A stretch of DNA of 64,000 nt from Planctomicrobium sp051466335 (GCF_051466335.1 NZ_CP195793.1:1302001-1366000), one strand, 5' to 3'. Positions 33,700 through 42,025 are shown, counted from the first letter of the stretch. Program-made: numbers and translations. Notes: generated from the letters alone by a model not told the origin.

Positions 33700-35298
33700 T
33701 CAAGATTTTCGAGTGCGGTGTTGGTTGAGTCTCTGACTGATTGTGAATCCGATGTTCCAGCACGCTCCGCACAGAAAACCGAGTCCGAATCCGAGAATGT
33801 GAGCTTCCGAACTGACATTGGGTGTCTGTGAATCGAAAATAAATTGGATGACAACAATTGTCAGCAGCACAAGGAATTGTCGCAGCGCTTCCGTATTTCG
33901 ACCTGTGATCAAATTGAAGACTGCCTGGACGAGCAGTCCCCCGAGCAGTCCCATGACTCCCCCTGAAGCTCCGACAAGAATTGTCGGATAATCCAGGTTC
34001 GCAGCGATGAAGTAGGGAGCGAATCCGACCGCCCCGATAGCAGAAATCAGGTAGGTCAGCAGGAAGAGCCACGGACCCCAGAAGCGTTCGATGCTTGCGC
34101 CTAATGCGATGAGACCCAGCAGGTTCATGGTGAGGTGGATCGGGCCGAAGTGGAGAAATGCAGCGGCGATGACTCTCCACCATGCCTGATCACCTGCTTC
34201 GGCCGGGATGATCATTGCTCCCATGCGGGCGAGGTTTTCAATGTCATCGCTGCCGCCGGGGATTTCGCACAGAAAGACTCCGACGAGCAGCAGAGCAACC
34301 CCCCACGTGGCCCAGATTTTCCGCTGATTGCTGAAACTGATGATTCCATTCTGAATATCGAATTCAGCCTGTTGCCTCATACGTTCAAGTTGCTGGACTT
34401 CCTCATCGATTAAAGGAACTTCTGCCAAGGTCGGCAGTGGATAGCTCAGACGGCGATTTCCTGCCTCTGAGATGTGCCCTAGGTTATGAGCCTGCAACGC
34501 GTGGAAGTCGCGTTCGGCTTCCTCCTTGTCTCCTTTGACGAACAGCGCAGTCGCCATCCAGAAACGCTTTAGTTCTGCAGGGAGGTTGCGAAGTGGACTC
34601 GTCAAGATTTGTGCAGCGAGTAAATCGTCACCACTGAATGCAGCGATTTTTACTCTCAGATAACGCTCCGCTTCGACAGGAGAATTCTGGAAACGATTCT
34701 GAATGACTGCATATTCCCGGAGCATTTCGGATCGCTGTCCAGATTCTCCGAGCGATTGAATGTACGTGTCGAACAGGCCGATGTCGTTGATGATTTCCGG
34801 GTGATGACGATTAGCCCGGTACCAGTTGATGTACGGAATCCAGCTTCTCTCCATTCGGGTCCGCATTCCGTAAAGAATGCGACCAATCTGGGATGAAAGT
34901 GGAATGGGACTTTGCAGCAATTCGCTGAATCGTTTGGTATCTCCTGCGTTCATGGCCTGCATTGCCTGCACCATTCTCGGGAGATACTTCACATCGCGGT
35001 CAAAGCGAATGAGGGTGAGAAGTCGAGCGACCCAGAGGGCACTGCGGAAGGAATGCTTCGACATCAGAGAATTGAGAAGCACCGTGCAGAGGGCAGGGAG
35101 CATCCCAAAGATGAAGAAGACGGCCCCGGAGAGATAGCCGGCACGATCAGGAATTATGAAGCACAACGTGATCAGGAGTACGAGGATTGCAACCGGGAGC
35201 CAGATACTCTTTGCCAGACTTCGAACCGTGACGAGTTGAAGTATCCCCACTCCGCATCCGGTAGCGACGGTCCAGATTAATAGGGAGTTCAGATCCAT
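33700..35298 (-). CDS. Rhomboid-family intramembrane serine protease with large N-terminal extension
   Basis: The 532-residue protein ends in a rhomboid core: HFGPIHLTMN (His383, His388, Asn392), the nucleophile in GASGG (Ser445) and the catalytic His500 in EAH. These residues match active bacterial rhomboids. The first 330 residues are unusual: two or three membrane segments (about 5-80), then a soluble helical region (100-320) with TPR-like pattern, including FWMATALFVKGDKEEAERDF. The first 80 residues probably anchor the helical domain to the membrane next to the protease. Substrate unknown. It is convergent with hrpB. Confidence 0.9.
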   Translation of the reverse strand: MDLNSLLIWTVATGCGVGILQLVTVRSLAKSIWLPVAILVLLITLCFIIPDRAGYLSGAVFFIFGMLPALCTVLLNSLMSKHSFRSALWVARLLTLIRFDRDVKYLPRMVQAMQAMNAGDTKRFSELLQSPIPLSSQIGRILYGMRTRMERSWIPYINWYRANRHHPEIINDIGLFDTYIQSLGESGQRSEMLREYAVIQNRFQNSPVEAERYLRVKIAAFSGDDLLAAQILTSPLRNLPAELKRFWMATALFVKGDKEEAERDFHALQAHNLGHISEAGNRRLSYPLPTLAEVPLIDEEVQQLERMRQQAEFDIQNGIISFSNQRKIWATWGVALLLVGVFLCEIPGGSDDIENLARMGAMIIPAEAGDQAWWRVIAAAFLHFGPIHLTMNLLGLIALGASIERFWGPWLFLLTYLISAIGAVGFAPYFIAANLDYPTILVGASGGVMGLLGGLLVQAVFNLITGRNTEALRQFLVLLTIVVIQFIFDSQTPNVSSEAHILGFGLGFLCGACWNIGFTISQRLNQHRTRKS

Positions 35299-35355
35299 TC
35301 AGTGACGTCGCAGAGATTCCCCGGAAACGGCCGGTGTTTTGAGGTGAGGAACGGA

Positions 35356-35399
35356 AAAATAAAAAGGAGGTCGCAGTTCGTTTCTTCTGCGCCCTCCTT
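35356..35399 (-). terminator. Rho-independent terminator of mdh
   Basis: On the minus strand, 91 bases after the mdh stop, a stem (35364-35370 with 35393-35399, extended inward by CGCAG/CTGCG) is followed by a T-rich tail (TTTTTATTTTT). This is a strong terminator for the leftward gene. Confidence 0.88.
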
Positions 35400-35489
35400 G
35401 TCTCACGGTAACGTTAAAAGCTGCTTCTGAGTGGCTGCAAGATCAGATGGTGTGTGATCTGCGGATTCCTCAGGAGATTGTGGCTGGAA

Positions 35490-36419
35490 TTAGCCATGCA
35501 GGACTTTGTCGATGGTTTCTCTGAGAACCTGTCCTGATCGCTGCAGTGCTGCCAGTTCTTTCGGCCACAGATCGATTTCGACGTGCGACAGTGCCCCTTT
35601 TCGCCCGACGACGGTTGGGACGCTGATGCTGACATCATGCAATCCGTAGGCGCCGTTCTGAAGTGACGACACCGGGAGAATGCGACGCTGATCCAGCGCG
35701 ATGGAGTGAATGACGTCCGCAATCGAAATTCCGACGGCGAATCCTGCTCCACCCTTTTTCTTGATGACTTCTGCTCCAGAACCGCGAGTGCGTTTTTCAA
35801 CGTCTGCGATCAGTTGAGGAGTCACGCCAGGGAATTTTTCGAGTGGCAGACCCGCGATCTGGGCGTTGGACCAAGCGGGAACCATGCTATCCCCGTGTTC
35901 CCCGAAGATGGTGACCTGCACCTGACTCGCAGGGACATCCACCTGATGTGCCAGCAAGCTGCGAAGGCGAGTGGTGTCGAGAACGGTGCCGAGTCCGATA
36001 ATCTGCTGCGGAGGAAGATCGAGTTCCTGAGCAGCCAGGTATGTCAGCACGTCGACTGGGTTCGAAACAACAAATACGATGGTTTCTTTTTTGTATCCGA
36101 CACGTTTGAGGTCACCCAGGAGTGAGCGGAACAATGCAACATTGCGATTGATCAGATCGAGACGGCTTTCGTCTGGCTTGCGGCGAAGACCGGCAGTGAT
36201 GCAGACCACGTCAGCACCTTCAGATGCTTCTGGTCCACCGAAAGTGATCTTCTGGTCTGCGATCAGCGAGGCGCCATGCAGAAGATCAAGAGCCTGGCCT
36301 TCGACCAGTTCCTGATTGACGTCGACAAGAGCGATCTCGCGAACCACTCGACCAAATTGAAGGGCAGATGCGGCACATGAGCCAACCAGTCCACCGCCGC
36401 CGATAATCGAGACCTTCAT
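35490..36419 (-). CDS. mdh: Malate dehydrogenase, LDH-like type
   Basis: A 309-residue NAD-dependent enzyme of the LDH/MDH superfamily. It has the glycine motif GGGGLVG (7-13), Asp33 for NAD ribose, NPVD (120-123), catalytic His175 in GEHGD and Asp148/Arg151. The substrate-specificity loop reads GLRRKPDESR: Arg80 occupies the position that is Gln in lactate dehydrogenases and Arg in malate dehydrogenases, so oxaloacetate/malate is the expected substrate. The rest (GTVLDTTRLR, VVSNPVDVLTY) is close to lactate dehydrogenases, as in the LDH-like MDH group. It stands alone and has its own terminator. Confidence 0.9.
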   Translation of the reverse strand: MKVSIIGGGGLVGSCAASALQFGRVVREIALVDVNQELVEGQALDLLHGASLIADQKITFGGPEASEGADVVCITAGLRRKPDESRLDLINRNVALFRSLLGDLKRVGYKKETIVFVVSNPVDVLTYLAAQELDLPPQQIIGLGTVLDTTRLRSLLAHQVDVPASQVQVTIFGEHGDSMVPAWSNAQIAGLPLEKFPGVTPQLIADVEKRTRGSGAEVIKKKGGAGFAVGISIADVIHSIALDQRRILPVSSLQNGAYGLHDVSISVPTVVGRKGALSHVEIDLWPKELAALQRSGQVLRETIDKVLHG

Positions 36420-36810
36420 GAATACTTCCTGCTGGGCAATTGTAAGCTCAATGCTTGAAGGAGCTTGGAGTTATTGTACGTTTCTTGATGAAAGACTGAG
36501 ATGTCAAATTGTCAATCAAGTGGACGTATCGACAAGTTTTACACAAGTCTCGAAAATTCTCCCAGAGAGTGGCAGATCTGGATCTGAATTGGGAAAGAAA
36601 TTCAGATTGTCGAGTTTGACTTCAGCTATTCCCTGTTTATGATAAAAGGCGCTCAACGTGCTCGCAATTCCTCCCGCGGGCGAATCGAGTGTCGACTGAC
36701 CGGCAAGGACCGGAGCGCCACTCGTCTGCAATCTGACCCGTGCACCTCCTTCTTCCGTCAATCCCAGTCGTCTTACGACCGTTTTGATCGTTATGTTTGA
36801 AGGATGCGTT
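36420..36810. promoter_or_regulatory. Divergent intergenic region between mdh and the tat genes
   Basis: These 391 bases hold the promoter at 36616-36643 for the tat genes and, on the other strand, the mdh upstream region, where a TACAAT sequence near 36475 has no good -35 partner. I see no gene here. Confidence 0.35.
36616..36643 (+). promoter_or_regulatory. Sigma-70-like promoter for the tatA genes
   Basis: TTGACT (36616-36621) and TATGAT (36638-36643) are separated by 16 bases, close to the housekeeping consensus. It lies 167 bases before the first TatA-like start codon, implying a leader of about 160 bases. Confidence 0.55.
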
Positions 36811-36951
36811 ATGCTTGGTTTCGGGTTCACTGAAGTCATGATTCTGGCAGTGATTGTGCTGTTGCTGTTTGGAAACCGCCTCCCTGGTTTGCTTAAATCA
36901 CTCGGACAAAGTTTGCCTGCATTCAAAAAAGGTCTGGCTGACGAGTCGTAG
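36811..36951 (+). CDS. Minimal TatA/E-like twin-arginine translocase subunit
   Basis: A 46-residue protein starting MLGFGFTEVMILAVIVLLLF and ending KKGLADES. It has the complete minimal TatA layout: an N-terminal membrane helix ending in LLLFGNRLP (FG hinge), then an amphipathic helix with FKKGL, and almost nothing after it. GAAGGA lies 6 bases before the ATG; an earlier in-frame ATG at 36793 is possible but less well placed. A longer TatA gene follows 79 bases downstream, so the cell has at least two TatA-type subunits made from one transcript. TatC is not in the window. Confidence 0.82.
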   Translation: MLGFGFTEVMILAVIVLLLFGNRLPGLLKSLGQSLPAFKKGLADES

Positions 36952-37030
36952 CCAGTTTGGAAATATCAATCAGCTATCCAGACGTCGAATCGTGACGTCC
37001 TTGAAAACTCCAGCCTGATAGAGGTGTATT

Positions 37031-37324
37031 ATGTTCGGTATTGGCCCTCCAGAAATGATCATTGTGGGGATCATCGCGTTGCTGCTGTTTGGAAAGCGGC
37101 TTCCTGAAGTTGCCCGCAGCATGGGAAAAGGAATCGTCGAATTCAAAAAGGGTATGGCTGGGATTGAGGACGAAGTCAATAACGCCACACGACAAACGTC
37201 GACATCCGCTTCCAGTAGTTCACGTCCTGCTGTTGAGAATGATGATCAGCAATGGAAGGCTCCACGGTTTGAGCCACCTGCTTCAGAGCCAGTTGACGAG
37301 AAGAAAAGTGAAGCAACAGTCTGA
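37031..37324 (+). CDS. tatA: Sec-independent protein translocase subunit TatA
   Basis: A 97-residue TatA: MFGIGPPEMIIVGIIALLLF membrane helix, FGKRLPEVARSMGKG hinge and amphipathic helix with EFKKGM, then a polar, Ser- and acid-rich tail of about 45 residues. It forms the pore component that exports folded proteins with twin-arginine signals. GAGG lies just upstream of the ATG. It is the second of two tandem TatA-like genes and is followed by a strong terminator. Confidence 0.92.
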   Translation: MFGIGPPEMIIVGIIALLLFGKRLPEVARSMGKGIVEFKKGMAGIEDEVNNATRQTSTSASSSSRPAVENDDQQWKAPRFEPPASEPVDEKKSEATV

Positions 37325-37381
37325 TTGGCTTTCGAAATCGGCCCTGAGCTGGTGACTGCTGAGCAGGTTTTATGAATGTTG

Positions 37382-37418
37382 AACAGGGAGCCGGATCGTT
37401 TGTCCGGCTCCCTGTTTT
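37382..37418. terminator. Strong hairpin terminator after tatA
   Basis: A perfect 14-bp stem (37382-37395 with 37403-37416) with a 7-base loop ends in TTTT on the plus strand. It lies between the convergent tatA and the nuclease-like gene and probably terminates tatA, possibly both. Confidence 0.85.
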
Positions 37419-37477
37419 GATGTTGTCGTTTGAGACCTGCGATAGAATTGGAGCTGCTTCACTCAACTTCTGTGGGA

Positions 37478-37975
37478 CTAAAGAAGGCTGAGTAATGGCT
37501 GCCTGATCTTTTGGAAGTCTTGCGATTTGAGCGAGACCGTTTTCCAGCTGTTGGAACGGGTCCGCATGAACTGTGCGTACTCACTCGCCCAGACCCCGTA
37601 GAACGCATAGCGACGACCGCGGAAATCCCAAGTGACCTCGTGCTGATCTCCATCCTTCAGCGATGCAAGTTCGTAGGCAAAAACTAACAGACCCTTGAAG
37701 TTCTCTCCAAAGACCTGTTCCCACTTCATGAGGCTGCTGACGTCCTCGACTGTGGTCCAGTTCTCCCAGCATCGACTTCCCGAGAGTGTGCGTCTCCCCT
37801 TCACATCGATCAGCAGATTTGAAGTGCTTTGGGAATAAACGACGAAGTCCATCGATTTCAGTGAGCCATTCTGAAAGAGGGGGCGACGTGTTTCATTCAC
37901 TGAGACATAGGGGCGTTGCAGAAGCCGCAGGAGTTTCTCGAAAGCCATGTCGTAATGATTGTTTTGCTTTGCCAT
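37478..37975 (-). CDS. HYExAFE-type protein with restriction-endonuclease-like motif
   Basis: A 165-residue protein whose N-terminus reads HYDMAFEKLL, matching the pattern of the planctomycete HYExAFE family. Residues 41-60 contain SMDFVVYSQSTSNLLIDVKG, in which Asp43 and Asp57-x-Lys59 form a PD-(D/E)XK-like site as in restriction-endonuclease-fold nucleases. This is compatible with a small DNA nuclease, but no partner gene, methylase or defence neighbour is nearby. The rest contains aromatic-rich strands (RRYAFYGVW). Biochemical activity is unknown to me. Confidence 0.7.
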   Translation of the reverse strand: MAKQNNHYDMAFEKLLRLLQRPYVSVNETRRPLFQNGSLKSMDFVVYSQSTSNLLIDVKGRRTLSGSRCWENWTTVEDVSSLMKWEQVFGENFKGLLVFAYELASLKDGDQHEVTWDFRGRRYAFYGVWASEYAQFMRTRSNSWKTVSLKSQDFQKIRQPLLSLL

Positions 37976-38018
37976 GAGTTGGAGCGTGACGCCGCGACGA
38001 ATCCAGAGTCCCTCAATG

Positions 38019-38052
38019 AAAACGGCACCGCATGTGAGTGACGGTGCCGTTT
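38019..38052 (-). terminator. Terminator of the glutathione peroxidase gene
   Basis: An 11-bp perfect stem (38020-38030 with 38042-38052) lies 19 bases after the stop of the leftward gene and is followed on that strand by TTTTC. Confidence 0.75.
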
Positions 38053-38070
38053 AGAAGATCAAATTCTGTA

Positions 38071-38643
38071 TTATTTGGCAAGTTCGGCCTTGATTTGGCT
38101 GACGATCGTCTCGTCGTCAGGCTCAACTCCAGTGCCAAAGCGGCCGACGATTTCTCCATTCTTGCCGATCAGGAACTTTTCGAAGTTCCATTTCACTTTG
38201 CCTGCGAACTTTGGGTCTGTTTTCTCTGAGGTGAGGTGTTGGTAAAGCGGCGAAGCATTCGGCCCGTTTACGTCGATCTTTTCGAACATCGGGAAGGAGA
38301 CTCGGTACTTGGTTTCACAGAACGTCTGAATTTCCTTGGCATCTCCGGGCTCTTGTGCTCCGAACTGATTGCACGGAAACCCGAGGACGACGAGTCCCTG
38401 ATCCTTGTACTCTTCGTAGAGCTTTTGCAGGGGAGCATACTGAGGTGTTGCACCGCATTCGCTTGCGACGTTTACGATCAACAGGACTTTCCCTTCGTAC
38501 TCGGAGAGTGCGACAGGTTTACCTGCGAGAGAATTCACTTTGTGATTCAACACTGCTGGGGTTTCCTTGTCGGCAGCACTGCAGAACGAGGTGAGTGAGA
38601 CAGTCAGAGTGAGGGCTGTCAGCAGTTGGCGAACGGATGTCAT
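38071..38643 (-). CDS. Exported glutathione peroxidase (Cys type)
   Basis: A 190-residue peroxidase with a signal peptide (MTSVRQLLTALTLTVSLTSF, cleavage near CSAA). The catalytic residues are those of Cys-type glutathione peroxidases: Cys63 in NVASECGAT, Gln93 in FPCNQFG, Trp152 and Asn153 in VKWNFEKF. Such enzymes reduce hydroperoxides, often with thioredoxin-like partners, and this one would do so outside the cytoplasm. The frame is open up to 38760, but the ATG at 38643 has GAGAAGGAA upstream and gives the signal peptide, so it is chosen. Confidence 0.92.
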   Translation of the reverse strand: MTSVRQLLTALTLTVSLTSFCSAADKETPAVLNHKVNSLAGKPVALSEYEGKVLLIVNVASECGATPQYAPLQKLYEEYKDQGLVVLGFPCNQFGAQEPGDAKEIQTFCETKYRVSFPMFEKIDVNGPNASPLYQHLTSEKTDPKFAGKVKWNFEKFLIGKNGEIVGRFGTGVEPDDETIVSQIKAELAK

Positions 38644-38798
38644 GGAGGGTTCCTTCTCGGAGTGGCCGGGCGATGTCAATCGGAATGCGGGACTCTGGTG
38701 AGCGTCCATCTCAGTCAGTTTACAGTGATGCCACGTGCGCAGAGCCTCTCCATGATTCAACCATCAATGCTGATGGATCGCAATGATGCGGGATGAGA

Positions 38799-39251
38799 TT
38801 ATGGTGTTTCACGAGTCTGCAGGAACAACGCCTTCTTCTCGCCGGGCAGTGTGAAATCGAACCCGCAGTTTTTGAAGAAGTCGTCGGAGGAGGTGATGAC
38901 CATCACTTCGAAGATGTTTCGTGATGCAGCCAGTTCGACACAGGCCCGTGTGAGCTGCTTACCGATTCCACGGCCCTGCAAACTCGATTTGACGCAGAGT
39001 GAGCGGATCTCAGCCAGCTTGCGGGAATACACTTCAAGTGCTGCAAAACCGACGATCTTCTCGTCCAGAACAGCGACGAACGCTGTTGGCATCAGGAGTG
39101 TCATTTCGTCGAGTGTTCTGGGAAGAATGCGTTTTGCCTCGACAAACGCTTCCAGAAATTCCAGCACATCGTCAGCGTCGTCGGCCTGAGCCGCTCGTAC
39201 TGTAATGTTGAGCGTGGAGGTTGCGACAGAGGAGGATTCAGGGTGTGCCAA
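38799..39251 (-). CDS. GNAT-family N-acetyltransferase, ArgA-like
   Basis: A 150-residue acetyltransferase. Acetyl-CoA binding motif A is EIRSLCVKSSLQGRGIGKQL, and LPRTLDEM, FAALEVYS and DDFFKNCGF match the acetyltransferase domain of amino-acid N-acetyltransferases such as short ArgA forms that acetylate glutamate in arginine synthesis. It lacks an amino-acid kinase domain, and no arg gene is adjacent, so the substrate is uncertain. It is one of a run of leftward genes with separate spacing. Confidence 0.8.
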   Translation of the reverse strand: MAHPESSSVATSTLNITVRAAQADDADDVLEFLEAFVEAKRILPRTLDEMTLLMPTAFVAVLDEKIVGFAALEVYSRKLAEIRSLCVKSSLQGRGIGKQLTRACVELAASRNIFEVMVITSSDDFFKNCGFDFTLPGEKKALFLQTRETP

Positions 39252-39364
39252 CTTGGGCTTACCTTCCGTATCAGGTTTTCATGGCGAGAGTCGGGTGACA
39301 GAATGCTGATACCGCACACCGAAGTGTGCGGTATCAGAAAAAAGCAGCTGGACAGACGGAAAGC

Positions 39365-39751
39365 TTACGCTTCATCCGGGTCATCATACTCGGAGAGTCC
39401 ACCAAAGTCGTCTTCAAATTCGTCGCTGTCGTCGTCTTTTGAGTCCTCCTCGTCTGGACGGGGAGCCCGGCGGAACACAGCGACGACGTCGTCTACCGGA
39501 ACAACGAATAACACATTGTTAGGCTCCAGGTCGACGGGGATGGCATTCTTCGGATGGAATAGTACTTTGTCATATTTGGCGACAGGAAATTCATCGTCGT
39601 TTTCCACTTCGACGCTGACTTCCACAACTCGACCGGTAATGGTTGGGATCTCGGACTGATCCGGAAGAAGAATCCCCCCCTTGGTCTGCTGGCGACTTTG
39701 GTCCTTTCGGATCAGGATTCGCGGTCCCAGTGGTTCTACAAATTCGTCCAT
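39365..39751 (-). CDS. GroES-type co-chaperonin with acidic C-terminal tail
   Basis: The first 93 residues follow GroES: EPLGPRILIRKD at the start, the mobile loop with TKGGILLPD, GRVVEV and the C-terminal strand of the barrel. The remaining 35 residues are a highly acidic tail (EEDSKDDDSDEFEDDF and on), which ordinary 95-100-residue GroES proteins lack. No groEL is beside it, so this is a stand-alone co-chaperonin gene, possibly one of several in the genome. The tail may bind cations or modulate chaperonin contact. Confidence 0.85.
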   Translation of the reverse strand: MDEFVEPLGPRILIRKDQSRQQTKGGILLPDQSEIPTITGRVVEVSVEVENDDEFPVAKYDKVLFHPKNAIPVDLEPNNVLFVVPVDDVVAVFRRAPRPDEEDSKDDDSDEFEDDFGGLSEYDDPDEA

Positions 39752-39947
39752 GGCAAGTCCCCCTCTATTGAAGGGTCAAAGATTCGGTTGCAACGTTGCC
39801 ATTATATCCCGGTGCCTGATGCGAGACGAGATAAATGTTCAGCAGTCGCTGAAACCTGAGCAGGATAGTGAGAACCGGACCGAATTCAACAGCTTTAGGT
39901 TCACAATTCGCGCCGACGCCATCACCTTCCCGATTTAGGGATTGGAA

Positions 39948-39979
39948 AGAAGCTCCTCTTTCTCAAAAAGGGAGCTTCT
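39948..39979 (-). terminator. Hairpin after the mutarotase gene, probable terminator
   Basis: A 9-bp perfect stem (39948-39956 with 39971-39979), extended inward by partial pairing, lies 54 bases after the mutarotase stop. On the minus strand TTTCC follows, a modest T-tract. Confidence 0.6.
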
Positions 39980-40032
39980 GACCTGTTCAGGTGTGATTCT
40001 CATTCCCCTGGATCGGTTTGGTGGACGTTTGA

Positions 40033-41172
40033 TTAGTACCCTGGGGTGAGGTCGTAGACAGTGGTCTGCATGTACTGCTCACCGGGACGCAAAATCGTCG
40101 TCGGGAAGTTCGGGTGATTGACGGAGTCAGGGTTGTGTTGGGTTTCGAGGCAGACAGCGCTTCGCTTGATGTACGTCTTGCCGTCCTTTCCTTCAATTCC
40201 GCTCAGGTGGTTTCCTGTGTAAAGCTGAACTGATGTCTCTGTTGAGCTAATTTTCAGAACGCGTCTGCTGACAGGATCCACCAGTCGGGCGACAGGGCGA
40301 ACTTCGCCAGCTTTGCCGTTCACCACGAAGTTGTGGTCGTATCCCATCGCTGGGGTGTTATCCAGATCGTCGATGTGTTCGCTCAGAAGAATTTCGTCGC
40401 GGAAGTCGAGAGGTGTCCCTGCGACGGGAGCCAATTCGCCCGTTGGGATCAATGTGTCATCTGTCGGTGTGTACTGATCTGCGTGCAGTTGTAACTTGTG
40501 ATTCAGGACTGTGTCGGCACCTTCACCCTGCAGGTTGAAATAGGAGTGGTTTGTGAGATTGATCGGTGTCGCTTTGTCGGTGGTTGCGTGGTAGCTGATT
40601 GTCAGGCTGTTATTTTTGTGGGGAAGGAGAAACGTGACGGTGCACTTCAAATTGCCGGGGTATCCCTCCTCACCATCGACGCTCAGGTAGCGAAAGACAA
40701 CTGCGTTGTATTTCTCTGATTCAACCGCTTCGCCCGTCCAGACCACCTTGTCGAAATTTCGGCTCACTCCACCATGCAAATGGTTCGGCCCATTGTTCAC
40801 TGCGAGTTTGTACTCTTTCCCATCGAGAGTGAATTTCCCTTGGGCGATTCGATTACAGACTCGGCCGGTTGTGCACCCGAAGAACGGGTTGTTTTCCGAT
40901 TCGTATCCAGCGAGATTGTCGAAGCCCAGAACGACATCGGCTCTGTTTCCTTCTGGATCTGGAACGATCAGTTTGACGATCGTCGCGCCCCGCGACATCA
41001 ATTGCACTTCCATGCCAGTGTCGTTTTTAAGCGTGAACAGCGTCACCTCTTCGCCGTTGGTGGTTTTGCCGAATGACGATTCGGTGATTGAGCCTGCCCA
41101 GCCCACGGAAGCCTGCAAACCTAACAGGAGAGAGACACACAAGGTCCACTTAAAGAATGATGTGAAACGCAT
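40033..41172 (-). CDS. Exported aldose 1-epimerase (galactose mutarotase)
   Basis: A 379-residue enzyme that interconverts alpha and beta anomers of hexoses. Family landmarks include GRVCNRIAQGKF near residue 105, NHLHGG (His), TNHSYFNLQG with the catalytic His, and the C-terminal VCLETQHNPDSVNHPNFP segment with the catalytic Glu. It has a signal peptide (MRFTSFFKWTLCVSLLLG, cleavage near GWAG), so it acts outside the cytoplasm. A GTG immediately upstream could add one residue; ATG 41172 is used, with GGAG upstream. No gal operon is nearby. Confidence 0.93.
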   Translation of the reverse strand: MRFTSFFKWTLCVSLLLGLQASVGWAGSITESSFGKTTNGEEVTLFTLKNDTGMEVQLMSRGATIVKLIVPDPEGNRADVVLGFDNLAGYESENNPFFGCTTGRVCNRIAQGKFTLDGKEYKLAVNNGPNHLHGGVSRNFDKVVWTGEAVESEKYNAVVFRYLSVDGEEGYPGNLKCTVTFLLPHKNNSLTISYHATTDKATPINLTNHSYFNLQGEGADTVLNHKLQLHADQYTPTDDTLIPTGELAPVAGTPLDFRDEILLSEHIDDLDNTPAMGYDHNFVVNGKAGEVRPVARLVDPVSRRVLKISSTETSVQLYTGNHLSGIEGKDGKTYIKRSAVCLETQHNPDSVNHPNFPTTILRPGEQYMQTTVYDLTPGY

Positions 41173-41283
41173 CACGACTCCTGCATTGCGGTGTGATTGG
41201 CTGTTGTCAGAGAGGTTCCCTGATCATTTCAGCTTTTGAATAGATGATTATCAACGACCACGACAGGGCCAGCAAGTGACGCG

Positions 41284-41856
41284 TCAGGAAGTTTGTTTCG
41301 CGGTGTATCGTTTGACGACTTGACTGGAGAACTTTTGGCAGGCTCGACGCACGACGGTGAGTAGAAATTGACTTTCCAACGACAGCAGAGTGAGGAGTGC
41401 TGTGATGACCGTGGCGGCAATAAGCCACCTGCGCTGTTCTGCCGATTCGTCAATCGCAAGCAGCAACGAAACCCATTTGGCTGGCTCCGGCTTGGTACGA
41501 CCCGCTTCGAGTGATGGGCGAAGTGAGTCGTAATGCAGTTCATGGGCGACGGGAATCTGCTTCGACCCAGTTGTTTGAAGTTGGAGTTCCGCCCCAATGA
41601 CGCGGTTCAGAAAATCCTTGTCTGTGCGTAAAGACTCGGCGACAAGTTTGAGGTGTGCGGTCTCTCTCTGAAGATCAGCCAGCGCGTTCGCATTGTTCCA
41701 GAATCGGTCCTGAAGCTGTTCCTGTTCGAGTAGTCGAGGAGTGATCGTGAGTATTAAAACCAGCAGCGACGTCGTCGCCAGTCCTCCCCAGAAAATGATT
41801 GAATTGAGCGTTCGGGCGAGAGTCAATCGGAATGGGTGTTGATTGGAATTGATCAT
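41284..41856 (-). CDS. Two-helix membrane protein with FtsB/DivIC-like coiled coil
   Basis: A 190-residue protein I do not recognise. Two membrane segments are clear, one at about 19-38 (IIFWGGLATTSLLVLILTI) and one near 143-165. Between them lies a coiled-coil stretch (LADLQRETAHLKLVAESLRTDKDFLNRV) whose arrangement just after a membrane helix recalls FtsB/DivIC septum proteins, though those have one membrane helix and are about 100 residues. The start is taken at 41856 because the terminator hairpin of the preceding gene lies at 41907-41930; the open frame reaches 41922. The preceding gene also encodes a membrane-anchored coiled-coil protein. Confidence 0.65.
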   Translation of the reverse strand: MINSNQHPFRLTLARTLNSIIFWGGLATTSLLVLILTITPRLLEQEQLQDRFWNNANALADLQRETAHLKLVAESLRTDKDFLNRVIGAELQLQTTGSKQIPVAHELHYDSLRPSLEAGRTKPEPAKWVSLLLAIDESAEQRRWLIAATVITALLTLLSLESQFLLTVVRRACQKFSSQVVKRYTAKQTS

Positions 41857-41906
41857 GAGATTGCCGTCGCGCAGAGTCAGCAAAAGTGTTCTCAACCCCA
41901 ATGAAG

Positions 41907-41930
41907 AAGGCCTCGCAATCACGAGGCCTT
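41907..41930 (-). terminator. Hairpin between the two membrane-protein genes
   Basis: A perfect 9-bp stem (41907-41915 with 41922-41930) with a 6-base loop lies about 95 bases after the stop of the gene ending at 42026. Only CTTCTT follows on the minus strand, so it may be a weak terminator or processing site. Confidence 0.5.
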
Positions 41931-42025
41931 GATCGATTCATCGATTCGGATGAGCCGCGGCCAATCTCACTGTACAGAGAAATTCGCGGTCGTCACTGAT
42001 CGTACTTCAGGTCAACTTGGACCTG

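Noticed and set aside
39888..39902. A 14-base sequence (AACAGCTTTAGGTT) that recurs near 51988-52001.
   Set aside because: Several 14-base matches are expected by chance within 64 kb, and the two contexts share nothing else.
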